This document shows, piece after piece, positions 9,136 through 16,213 of a DNA stretch of 64,000 bases. Made by a program: the position numbers and the translations under genes. The notes beneath the pieces were generated by a model that saw only the letters and a program-made list of their open reading frames with translations, had not been told where the DNA came from and did no database searches. Position 1 is the first letter of the stretch; each line of letters begins with the position of its first letter. The DNA is taken from the NCBI GenBank assembly GCA_036734105.1, contig DAIMZH010000009.1, positions 28,218-92,217 on the forward strand, read 5' to 3'. The stretch comes from Azoarcus_F sp036734105. GTDB taxonomy: Bacteria; Pseudomonadota; Gammaproteobacteria; Burkholderiales; Rhodocyclaceae.

Positions 9136-9558
9136 ATGACCAAGCAATGCAAAGCCTGTGGCACCGCGTTTCAGCCTCACCCAAAAGTTCCGAATCAAAC
9201 CTACTGCTCGTCTCCCGAATGCCAACGCGAACGTCGCCGGCGTTGGCTGGAGGAAAAACGACAGGTCGACGCTGACTATCAAGGCAACGAACCGCAAAAG
9301 ATCGAGCAGTGGCGAAACGAGAATCCGGACTACTGGAAGCAATATCGCCAGACCAATCCGGACTACGCCGACCGCAACCGGACTCTACAGCAGACCCCCA
9401 ATCAGCGGTCCAGAAACCCGGTGATTGCAAATGTATTCGAGTTGCCGGAGTTTTCTCATTTGCCTTCAGGGCGTTATCGGCTCATTCCGGTCATTGCCGA
9501 CGTGATTGCAAATGAATACGAGCTGATCGTTGAAATCACTGTCCTATCAATGCCTTGA
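9136..9558 (+). CDS. Zinc-finger protein of a recombinase-associated mobile unit
   Basis: A 140-residue protein starting MTKQCKACGTAFQPHPKVPNQ, then YCSSPECQRERRRRW and repeated PDYWKQYR/PDYADRNR segments. The CxxC...CxxxxC arrangement looks like a treble-clef or YfgJ-like zinc site next to a very basic patch, so nucleic-acid binding is likely. I associate this protein type with small mobile units that also carry a large serine recombinase, and a recombinase start is indeed present 200 bases downstream, though destroyed. TGGAG upstream supports the ATG at 9136. The C-terminal 45 residues contain two copies of an IAN motif arising from a DNA-level 12-base repeat. Confidence 0.7.
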   Translation: MTKQCKACGTAFQPHPKVPNQTYCSSPECQRERRRRWLEEKRQVDADYQGNEPQKIEQWRNENPDYWKQYRQTNPDYADRNRTLQQTPNQRSRNPVIANVFELPEFSHLPSGRYRLIPVIADVIANEYELIVEITVLSMP

Positions 9559-9585
9559 GTGCTTTTCGACGTCTGATTGCAAATG
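9422..9585 (+). repeat. Three direct copies of TGATTGCAAATG
   Basis: Exact 12-base copies lie at 9422-9433, 9503-9514 and 9574-9585, spaced 81 and 71 bases apart. The first two are inside the 3' end of the zinc-finger gene in the same reading frame, and the third is beyond its stop codon. An inverted partial copy (CTCATTTGC, 9455-9463) is also present. Persistence outside the coding sequence indicates a DNA- or RNA-level role. Confidence 0.7.
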
Positions 9586-9752
9586 AGGACGTGATAGGGA
9601 ATGCCGCGCCGGACTGATAACTTCCGGCGCGTGCATTCTCGATCTTCAGCGCAACCGTCCCTGACACCATGCCGACTTTGGCATCCGACGACGCCACATG
9701 ATGCCCGACGATCAAGAGGCAGCATTTCGTATGTAAAGGGGCGATCTCGGCG

Positions 9753-9857
9753 ATGGCAGAACAAGAAAACACAAATGGCGAGGGGCAAACCCAGGCATCC
9801 CTATTCCGGGCCGCTGAATACGTGCGCATGTCTACCGAGCACCAGCAGTACTCGACC
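9753..9857 (+). pseudogene. N-terminal remnant of a large serine recombinase
   Basis: The frame opens with ATGGCAGAACAAG and encodes about 15 linker residues followed by RAAEYVRMSTEHQQYST. That is the canonical start of the resolvase/invertase catalytic domain of large serine recombinases; the catalytic Ser is in VRMST. Family similarity stops abruptly at about 9857, where the sequence changes to a structured non-coding segment, and the frame ends at 9950 after unrelated residues. Everything after the first beta strand, including the recombinase and zinc-ribbon domains, is missing, so the gene is dead and the break marks an insertion or deletion junction. Confidence 0.8.
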
Positions 9858-9869
9858 TGTTCAATGGTG

Positions 9870-9933
9870 GGCCGTGTGGGGAGCCTTCGGGCTGCCGGTT
9901 CCTTGTGTCCGGTCTTGCAAACCCCTCACGGCC
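9870..9933 (+). ncRNA. C4-antisense-like structured RNA
   Basis: A compact branched fold is visible. The outer stem GGCCGTG (9870-9876) pairs with CACGGCC (9927-9933) and is extended by GGGG/CCCC. Inside are hairpin AGCC-TTCG-GGCT and hairpin CCGG-(10 nt)-CCGG. The arrangement, and its place just upstream of tiny phage-type ORFs, recalls the C4 antisense RNAs of P1/P4-like phages, which control downstream antirepressor-type genes. Fold and context are seen directly; the family name is from memory. Confidence 0.45.
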
Positions 9934-9988
9934 TGCCACCCGATTGCTAGCGGGGGCTGGATTCAACCGACCACAAGGAATATCCACC

Positions 9989-10099
9989 ATGCACACACAT
10001 CACCAGGGCGCGACCGCCCGCACCCGCATCACCGCCTACCGCATCCTGCGCCTGTTCATCGGGCCTGCACTCGCTTACCGTCTGATCTGGGGGGCGTGA
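9989..10099 (+). CDS. Tiny hypothetical ORF after the C4-like RNA
   Basis: A 36-residue frame beginning MHTHHQGATARTRITAYR and continuing ILRLFIGPALAYRLIWGA. It has a fair ribosome site (AAGGAA about 9 bases upstream), a basic N-terminus and a short hydrophobic stretch that could insert in a membrane. It sits 55 bases after the structured RNA and is followed at once by two overlapping small genes, so a three-gene phage-like transcript is plausible. Its small size leaves the call weak. Confidence 0.4.
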   Translation: MHTHHQGATARTRITAYRILRLFIGPALAYRLIWGA

Positions 10100-10101
10100 C
10101 C

Positions 10102-10305
10102 ATGGGCACCACACACCCGACTCCCGCCAGCCTGACCAGGGCTGCACCCGCGATGCACGCGGCCCTGACTGCCATGGTTACCGAGATCGACGGGTCAGCG
10201 CGTCCGTACTCGACCGACTCATGGCTACCGCACCATCTGCTCGACCAGGCACGGGCCGCGCTGGCGCTGGCCGCCGACACCACCACCAAGGAACGGAAGG
10301 AGTGA
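10102..10305 (+). CDS. Small hypothetical protein of the island
   Basis: A 67-residue frame starting MGTTHPTPASLTRAAPAM and ending ADTTTKERKE. It is Ala/Thr rich with one amphipathic region, and I do not recognise it. It begins 2 bases after the preceding ORF stop and its TGA overlaps the ATG of the next gene (TGATG), an arrangement typical of translationally coupled phage or plasmid genes. Confidence 0.5.
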   Translation: MGTTHPTPASLTRAAPAMHAALTAMVTEIDGSARPYSTDSWLPHHLLDQARAALALAADTTTKERKE

Positions 10306-10649
10306 TGCAAATGCAACAGGTATTGAGCACCCTGTATGAGCGAGCCAAGGACAACATGACAGCCGAAGAGCTGGAGAGCCTGGGCTTCAAGCTGACCGAT
10401 GACCCGACCACCCTGGCGCGGCACATGGCTACAATCTCGGAGGGTATCGGCTGCCTTGTGGTGGAAGATGGTCATCACCCGTCCGGCGCTGGCAACTTTC
10501 AGGACGCAGACAGCGTGTTCAGGTTGCTGTGGGCGCTGTCCGTCCAGTTCGACACCATCGCTAACATGGTTTTTGTCGGCAGTGAGGCGAAGTTCAGGGC
10601 GGAGGAGCTGCGGAAGGCGGCGACCAGCACCAGCACCACCAAGGCATAA
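10305..10649 (+). CDS. Small acidic hypothetical protein of the island
   Basis: A 114-residue protein starting MQMQQVLSTLYERAKDN, with clear protein-like composition: helical N-terminus (MTAEELESLGFKL), a central conserved-looking stretch (ATISEGIGCLVVEDG) and a helical C-terminal third. Spacing GGAAGGAG to ATG is good. It resembles small accessory ORFs of prophages and integrative elements, but I cannot name a family. A strong terminator follows within 30 bases, closing the three-gene unit. Confidence 0.6.
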   Translation: MQMQQVLSTLYERAKDNMTAEELESLGFKLTDDPTTLARHMATISEGIGCLVVEDGHHPSGAGNFQDADSVFRLLWALSVQFDTIANMVFVGSEAKFRAEELRKAATSTSTTKA

Positions 10650-10672
10650 CGTCCGGGAACCGGACACTACCG

Positions 10673-10697
10673 ACCCGGCCCGCGTGCCGGGTTTTTT
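10673..10697 (+). terminator. Rho-independent terminator after the small-ORF unit
   Basis: CCCGGC (loop CCGCGT) GCCGGG followed by six T at 10692-10697. A second inverted repeat, GTCCGG-GAA-CCGGAC, lies just before it at 10651-10665. Confidence 0.8.
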
Positions 10698-11271
10698 GCG
10701 CCTAGCGCACGGCGGCACCGACCGGTATCTGCGCTGCATCATGCAGATAGGAACCACAAGCCAGAATCGGGGGTTCGCTTGCCCTGCATGGCATCTGTCC
10801 AGACGGCACGGACACTGCTCGCATCAATTTGATTGCGCAGTGCAGCACAGCGACGACGGGGAGGGTCGGCGCAGGGGGCGTGGTATCCAGAGAGGTATCC
10901 ACGGAGTCCACCGGTACGCACACAGTACGCAGCGAGGTACGCATGGAAAGGGCAGGTTTGCGACCTGTACGCGCGCGCGATGGGCCGGGGCAACAGCTTC
11001 AGAAAACTCACGTTCATGCCTGAGTATTCCGCGTGCGCGAGGCTGGGGGGCGCGGCAATTTAAGTTGAAGATTCCGGGCGTGGATTGATCTTGATAGCCC
11101 GGGGCGGGAAAGCTGAATCTGCGTCGCATTTTCGGTGCTGGCGGCATTCAGGCGAGCATTTCAACGGCGCTATAGTCTGGATCAGATATCGGGCCGCATT
11201 GCATCGTTTCCGCAAGGGTGCGGAACCCTACCCAATGCCGGATGGTAACTCAAGTGGTGACTCGCCAAAAA
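10698..11271. other. Non-coding island end with clustered 8-bp repeats
   Basis: No convincing gene in about 570 bases. From 10882 to 10943 there are five related 8-mers: GGTATCCA (10882, 10894), GGTACGCA (10913, 10936) and AGTACGCA (10924), spaced 11 to 19 bases apart. Their closeness to the tRNA boundary suggests arm-type sites of a lost tyrosine integrase or a similar DNA-binding array. Confidence 0.4.
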
Positions 11272-11310
11272 ATAAAAACCCGCAAAGCCAGTAGCCATGC
11301 GGGTTTCAGC
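11272..11310 (-). terminator. Terminator of tRNA-Ser, right copy of the flank repeat
   Basis: Read on the minus strand directly after the tRNA: stem AAACCCGC ... GCGGGTTT followed by a long T/A-rich tail. It is part of the imperfect 58-base repeat shared with 7343-7400. Confidence 0.75.
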
Positions 11311-11318
11311 GTATTTTT

Positions 11319-11409
11319 TGGCGGAGAGGGCGGGATTCGAACCCGCGTTGGGATATTATCCCAAACACGCTTTCCAGGCGTGCGACTTAAACCACTCATC
11401 CACCTCTCC
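11319..11409 (-). tRNA. serT: tRNA-Ser (GGA)
   Basis: Acceptor stem GGAGAGG/CCTCTCC with discriminator G and encoded CCA, long variable arm typical of class II tRNAs, T-loop GGTTCGAATCC and anticodon loop CTGGAAA giving anticodon GGA. Length is 91 bases with CCA. Its 3' end faces the accessory island, the usual insertion side for integrative elements. The gene symbol follows common usage for serine tRNAs and is not specific. Confidence 0.95.
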
Positions 11410-11470
11410 GTGGAAGTGCGGCATTTTAACAGACTTTCTGGTTTCTGGAAGATCTACGCCGATTATTGGT

Positions 11471-13540
11471 TTAGTCTTCACGGTTACGCGAATCGGTGAC
11501 CAACCCGGGCTCGTCTCCCCGGAGCTTGGGATAACGGACGTAATCAACAAAGTTTTGCACTTCTTGCGAGGGCGGGCGGGTGAACAGACTGACCGCGACA
11601 ATGGTGATGAAGCCGAGACAGACCCCAAAGGCACCGGCCGAAATGGGGGCGATGCCAAACCACGCGTTATCCATGGAGCCGCCAAAGAAGCTGTGGGTAC
11701 GGGCGACATAGAACAGCGTGACGACCAAGCCGACGACCATGCCGGAGATGGCGCCGATGCGATTGGCGCGCTTCCAGAAGATGCCGAGCACCAGCGCCGG
11801 AAAAAACGATGCTGCTGCAATAGAGAAGGCCATTCCGACCATGAACAGAATGTTGTCGGGGCGCAGCGAGGCAACCCAGGCGGCCACCACCGCCACCACG
11901 AGCAACTGTGACTTAGAGATGACCAGCCGTCTGTGGGTGGACGCCTTGGGGTTAACCACTTTGTAATAGAAGTCGTGCGACAAGGCATTGGAGATGGTCA
12001 GCAACAGGCCGTCGGCGGTGGACAGCGCTGCAGCCAGACCACCTGCAGCAACAAGCCCGGCGACGACATAGGGCAGGCCGGCAATTTCAGGGGTGGCAAG
12101 CACGATGACGTCGGTGTTGATTGACAGTTCAGCAAGCTGAAGCACGCCGTCGCCGTTGATGTCTTCGATGTGCACCATGCCGACCTTGCCCCATGAGGCA
12201 ACCCATTGCGGCAACTCGGAGATGCGCGAACCAATCAGGTTGGAGTAGACCTCCCACTTGGCAAACACGGCATAAGCCGGCGCGGTCACATAGAGCAAAA
12301 ATATGAAGAATAGTGACCAGAACACCGACTTGCGGGCTTCGACAACACCCGGGGTGGTGTAATAGCGCATCAGCACATGCGGCAGTGAGGCAGTGCCGAC
12401 CATCAGCACGAACACCAGGGCCAGAAAATTGTTGCGCGACATGGTCTGCGCCTCGGGCGTCACCCCGGGGTGGGGCTCGGCGTGACGTGGCGGGGGTTGG
12501 GCGCGCTTGAGAGCCTCCTGCTGGGCGCGAGTCCAAGCCTGCCGCGCCTCTTCAGGGGTGGCTGGCATGTCGCGCAAGGCGCGTTCTGCCATGGCAATCT
12601 CGCGTGCCGATGCGTCGCTGTTTCGCAATTCGTTCAGACGCTCAAGTTGCACTCTGCGTGCAACCTCGAGCGAACCTGGAAGGTTGTCGAGTTTGGCAGC
12701 GTAGTCCTGGGCTCGCGCCCGAAACTGTTCGCGCACCTGAACCTCAACCCGCGAGTTGAAAAGTTGCTCTTCTTTTTGGGATAAATCGCCAAGGACCTGG
12801 CCGTACATGACCTGTGGCACTGGCACGCCGGTAACCTTGTAGGACAGGATGATGACCGGGACCAGATAGGCAATGATGAGAATGACGTATTGCGCCACCT
12901 GAGTCCAGGTGACCGCGCGCATGCCGCCCAGAAACGAGCACACAAGTATGCCGGCAAGCCCGATGAACAGGCCGATCTCGAATTCGACACTGACAAAGCG
13001 GCTGGTAATCAGGCCGACGCCGTAAATCTGTGCGACCAGATAGACGAAGCTGGCCAATGCGGCTGCAGCCAGCCCAACCAGTCGGGCAAAATTGCCCTCG
13101 TAGCGTGCGCCAAGAAAGTCGGGGATGGTGTATTGGCCAAACTTGCGCAGATAGGGGGCGAGCAGCAGCGCGACCAGCACAAAACCACCAGTCCAGCCAG
13201 TCACAAAGGCCAGCCCCTCGAAGCCAGCAAAATACAGCGAGCCTGCCAGTCCGATGAAGGAGGCTGCGCTCATCCAGTCGGCCGCAGTGGCCATTCCGTT
13301 GTAAACCGCGGGCACCTTTCGACCGGCTACGTAATATTCGGAAACGTCCGAGGTGCGACTCATCACGCCAATGCCTGCGTAAATGGCAATGGTGGCAAAC
13401 AGAAAGATGTGGCCAATCATGGCCTGAGACATACCGAGGTATTCGCCGACCGACAACAGCACGATGAAAAACAGGAAGGCGCCGGTATACCAGAGGTAAT
13501 ACCGGCGCAAATTCCTTGAAAAACCGCCATTGCCACTCAT
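11471..13540 (-). CDS. Sodium:solute symporter (SSS family, VC_2705-like/ActP-like)
   Basis: A 689-residue inner-membrane symporter of the SLC5/SSS family, probably for acetate or another small carboxylate. It shows SSS landmarks: YYVAGRKVPAVYNGMATAADWMSAASFIG near the start, FGQYTIPDFLGARYEG, and ALSTADGLLLTISNALSHDFYYK in the later part. It is about 130 residues longer than ordinary members because of a charged helical insertion after VPQVMYGQVLGDLSQ, plus a loop DINGDGVLQLAE that matches an EF-hand-type calcium loop. It is the last gene of the five-gene minus-strand signalling operon, 62 bases after the exonuclease gene, suggesting that the signal cascade and the transporter handle the same nutrient. 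Confidence 0.88.
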   Translation of the reverse strand: MSGNGGFSRNLRRYYLWYTGAFLFFIVLLSVGEYLGMSQAMIGHIFLFATIAIYAGIGVMSRTSDVSEYYVAGRKVPAVYNGMATAADWMSAASFIGLAGSLYFAGFEGLAFVTGWTGGFVLVALLLAPYLRKFGQYTIPDFLGARYEGNFARLVGLAAAALASFVYLVAQIYGVGLITSRFVSVEFEIGLFIGLAGILVCSFLGGMRAVTWTQVAQYVILIIAYLVPVIILSYKVTGVPVPQVMYGQVLGDLSQKEEQLFNSRVEVQVREQFRARAQDYAAKLDNLPGSLEVARRVQLERLNELRNSDASAREIAMAERALRDMPATPEEARQAWTRAQQEALKRAQPPPRHAEPHPGVTPEAQTMSRNNFLALVFVLMVGTASLPHVLMRYYTTPGVVEARKSVFWSLFFIFLLYVTAPAYAVFAKWEVYSNLIGSRISELPQWVASWGKVGMVHIEDINGDGVLQLAELSINTDVIVLATPEIAGLPYVVAGLVAAGGLAAALSTADGLLLTISNALSHDFYYKVVNPKASTHRRLVISKSQLLVVAVVAAWVASLRPDNILFMVGMAFSIAAASFFPALVLGIFWKRANRIGAISGMVVGLVVTLFYVARTHSFFGGSMDNAWFGIAPISAGAFGVCLGFITIVAVSLFTRPPSQEVQNFVDYVRYPKLRGDEPGLVTDSRNRED

Positions 13541-13602
13541 GTCAGCACCGGGCTTTGACCTGACAGCCTGCCGCTAACAGGCAGCCACCTACCTGGCTCG
13601 GC

Positions 13603-15798
13603 TCAGTATTTGATCCGGGCATAGTAGGATTTCTCTGCCGCCTCCCGGGCTTCGCGCACCGTGCGAATGCCTTTTTCGGCCAGCAGCGGAATCATCTTGA
13701 GAAAAATCTCGGCGGTGACGATGGCGTCACCCAACGCGGTATGCCGACCGACGATCTTGAGATTGAGCAGTTCGGCGATGGCATCCAGGCGATGCGATTC
13801 CTGATTGGGATGCAGCACTTGTGACAGCAGCAGAGTGTCGAGCACCGGTTGATCAAACTTGAGCCCGGTGCTCTTCTCCTTGATCTGCAGGAAACGCATG
13901 TCGAAGGCTGCGTTGTGGGCGATAAGTATCGTGTCGGATGCAAAGGCATGAAAAGCCGGCAACACCTTGTCGATCGTGGGCTGACCAACCAGCATTTCGG
14001 GTTGTATGCCATGAATCGGGATGGATTCCGGGTTGAGCTTGCGTCGCGGGTCTATGAGTTGCTCGAAGGACTCCTGTCTTCTGAGTTTGGCATTGACGAT
14101 GCGGGTGGCACCAATCTGTATGATCTCGTCGCCCTCGGACGGGTTGAGCCCGGTGGTTTCGGTGTCGAACACCGTGTAGGTGAGCTCGGACAACAGGCGA
14201 TCGTCGAGTTGGTGGCCCTTGTCAGACCAACTGAACAGGTCAAAATCGTAGTATTCGGGACGTGCATCGCCGCGCGAGAACAAGGCGGGGTCGAGTTCTT
14301 CCCGCGGATTGGCGGCTGGCAATACGATGCGGAAAAACGCACGATGGCGAACTTTTTCGCGCTCCATCCACATTTCGCCACCGTGACGCTCGATCACGTC
14401 GCGCACTGTCAGCGGACTGCTTTCGCCGTCAAAACGCATCGGCTCCAGCTCCCAGCTCATCACGGTTTCGGTACTCATGGCCTGACCCGACCAGATGATG
14501 TCGAGATGCAGCAGACGCCCTTCGCCGCTGAGTCGGAAGCGAACCTCCCTCACCTCGAACTCGTCAGAGAGACGGCTGACCAGATAAAGCACAGCTTGCA
14601 GCAAGGTGAAGCTGTCGACTTTGACCCATAGGGACTCGTCTACCGACTCGATCTTGGTGGGCACCTTGAGGCGAGTTTCGACGCGACGCTGAGCTGCAGC
14701 GACGAGATCGGCACCCAGCATTTCCTCAAGCGGCCAGCGCGCCTTCAGTGCATCGGCAAACTCATTGGCAGCCGAGTCCAGCCGTTCGCTCATGGCTTTG
14801 ACTTCGTCCCGGATCACGCCACGAAAGCGTTGGCGCAAGGCGTCATCGAGATCGGGAAAATCGAGCATTTCAGCAGCGGCGCGGACATTGGCTAAGGCCG
14901 AACGGTTGCCCTCGGTGAGGGTGTGCAGCATCTGGTCGCGGCGGGATTCACCCTCGAAGTCGCTGGTGATGTTGTCGAGCATCAGAATGAAGCCGGTCAT
15001 GGACTTGACGATATCGACCTCGCCGACGGCATCACCCAGTTTGTCGCCGCCACGTCCCATCAGCACAGGCGCCATCTGCACCCGCAACAGGTGCCCTGCA
15101 CCGCCGGTGGTAACAAAGTTGGCTAAGGCAGACGCTGCGCTCTGCCGTAGCTTGTGTTGAATGGTTTCCAGCGCGTGAGCAACCAGGTTGCGATCGAACA
15201 CGCCATAAACCGAGCGCCCCAGTCCGATCAATTCACCGCCGCCGGCCACGCCAGGCGCCACCGACAAGGACCGGAACTGCTGCCGCGCACTGTTGTTGTA
15301 AAGCAGAATGCGACCATCCAGATTGCAAACCACCACGGCCTGGGTGAGCTCGGACATGAGCGCCGCGAGGCGATCCTTTTCGTCTTCCACCGAGCGCTTG
15401 GCTGTGGCAATCTGCGATTCAACGTCGGTTAACAAGTCATCGCGTTGCTGCGCCAGGGCGTTGGCTGTGCGCACCAGCGCCTTGACCTCGGGCGGGCCTT
15501 TTTCTTCCACGCGAAAGTCACGATTGGCGTTGAGCATCAGGTGTTGCTGCTCGGCCATTCGCAACAAGCCTTTCACGTACTGCTGAAACAGGTTGCGCAC
15601 CACTGCAACGCCAATCGCAAACCCGGCAATAGTCATCAACGCCCCCAGGGGCAGGCGGGGACCGATGACTTGTGCGAGCAAACCCTGGTCGTCAGGTGAG
15701 GCACTCACCCATATGAGCAGTGCAGTTACTACGAAAGGCCCGGTCATCAGCAAGCCGAGCACGCAGACTGCAAGCATGAAGCGGGTTTTTGCGTTCAT
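13603..15798 (-). CDS. Membrane pseudo-histidine kinase fused to a DnaQ-type 3'-5' exonuclease
   Basis: A 731-residue chimera. Two TM helices (about 8-32 and 48-66) are followed by a HAMP-like/coiled-coil linker, a PAS domain from about 147 (AVVVCNLDGRILLYNNSA), and a region aligned with the kinase DHp helix (LTEGNRSALANVRAAAEML) in which the phospho-accepting His is absent. Next comes a degenerate HATPase region ending HGGEMWMEREKVRHRAFFRIVLP without N- or G-boxes. The last 200 residues form an intact DEDDh exonuclease: DTE at 545-547, HNAAFD with Asp633, and HTALGD with His686 and Asp691. Substrate is unknown; DNA, RNA or short oligonucleotides are possible. It is coupled to the receiver gene 3 bases upstream. 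Confidence 0.85.
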   Translation of the reverse strand: MNAKTRFMLAVCVLGLLMTGPFVVTALLIWVSASPDDQGLLAQVIGPRLPLGALMTIAGFAIGVAVVRNLFQQYVKGLLRMAEQQHLMLNANRDFRVEEKGPPEVKALVRTANALAQQRDDLLTDVESQIATAKRSVEDEKDRLAALMSELTQAVVVCNLDGRILLYNNSARQQFRSLSVAPGVAGGGELIGLGRSVYGVFDRNLVAHALETIQHKLRQSAASALANFVTTGGAGHLLRVQMAPVLMGRGGDKLGDAVGEVDIVKSMTGFILMLDNITSDFEGESRRDQMLHTLTEGNRSALANVRAAAEMLDFPDLDDALRQRFRGVIRDEVKAMSERLDSAANEFADALKARWPLEEMLGADLVAAAQRRVETRLKVPTKIESVDESLWVKVDSFTLLQAVLYLVSRLSDEFEVREVRFRLSGEGRLLHLDIIWSGQAMSTETVMSWELEPMRFDGESSPLTVRDVIERHGGEMWMEREKVRHRAFFRIVLPAANPREELDPALFSRGDARPEYYDFDLFSWSDKGHQLDDRLLSELTYTVFDTETTGLNPSEGDEIIQIGATRIVNAKLRRQESFEQLIDPRRKLNPESIPIHGIQPEMLVGQPTIDKVLPAFHAFASDTILIAHNAAFDMRFLQIKEKSTGLKFDQPVLDTLLLSQVLHPNQESHRLDAIAELLNLKIVGRHTALGDAIVTAEIFLKMIPLLAEKGIRTVREAREAAEKSYYARIKY

Positions 15799-15801
15799 GA
15801 C

Positions 15802-16173
15802 TCAGGCTCCTGCCAGCATTTCACGAACCTTGTCGACGAGCTCCTTGGTAGAAAAGGGTTTGGTCATGTACGCGTCGGCACCCAGCGCTAGCCCCTTGGC
15901 CACTTCGGTGTCGCGCCCCTTGGCGGTCAACATGAGTATTTTGGTGCCAGTCAGTTCCGGGTCACCCTTGACCTCCTGGCAGACCTCAAAGCCACTCTTC
16001 TTGGGCATCATTACATCAAGCAGCACCAGATCCGGCTTGTCGGCGCGGATTCTGTCGACCGCCTCCTGCCCGTCCACGGCAATGCTGACGTCGAAGCCTT
16101 CACGCTTCATCAGAAACTCTAGCGAAATCACGATGTTCTGCTCATCGTCAGCAATCAGAATGCGGTTTCCCAT
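15802..16173 (-). CDS. Stand-alone CheY-like response regulator
   Basis: A 123-residue single receiver domain. Acidic pocket DDE near residue 9-11, phospho-acceptor Asp53 in LVLLDVMMP, Thr in LMLTAKGRD and Lys in YMTKPFS are all present. There is no output domain, so it must act by protein contact. It lies between the transporter-fused kinase (40 bases upstream) and the pseudo-kinase/exonuclease (3 bases downstream). This makes the kinase its probable phosphodonor and the exonuclease fusion a candidate target. GGGGAGG precedes the ATG. Confidence 0.9.
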   Translation of the reverse strand: MGNRILIADDEQNIVISLEFLMKREGFDVSIAVDGQEAVDRIRADKPDLVLLDVMMPKKSGFEVCQEVKGDPELTGTKILMLTAKGRDTEVAKGLALGADAYMTKPFSTKELVDKVREMLAGA

Positions 16174-16213
16174 CTAATTTCCAGCCTCCCCTTATGGTTT
16201 TTCCTATTTTATG

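Noticed and set aside
9422..9943. Clustered short repeats as a possible CRISPR array
   Set aside because: Only three 12-base copies with unequal spacers of 60-70 bases, partly in coding sequence, and no cas genes.
10399..11088. 229-codon frame crossing the island terminator
   Set aside because: It runs through a strong terminator and the repeat cluster, with Arg/Ser-rich random-like sequence.
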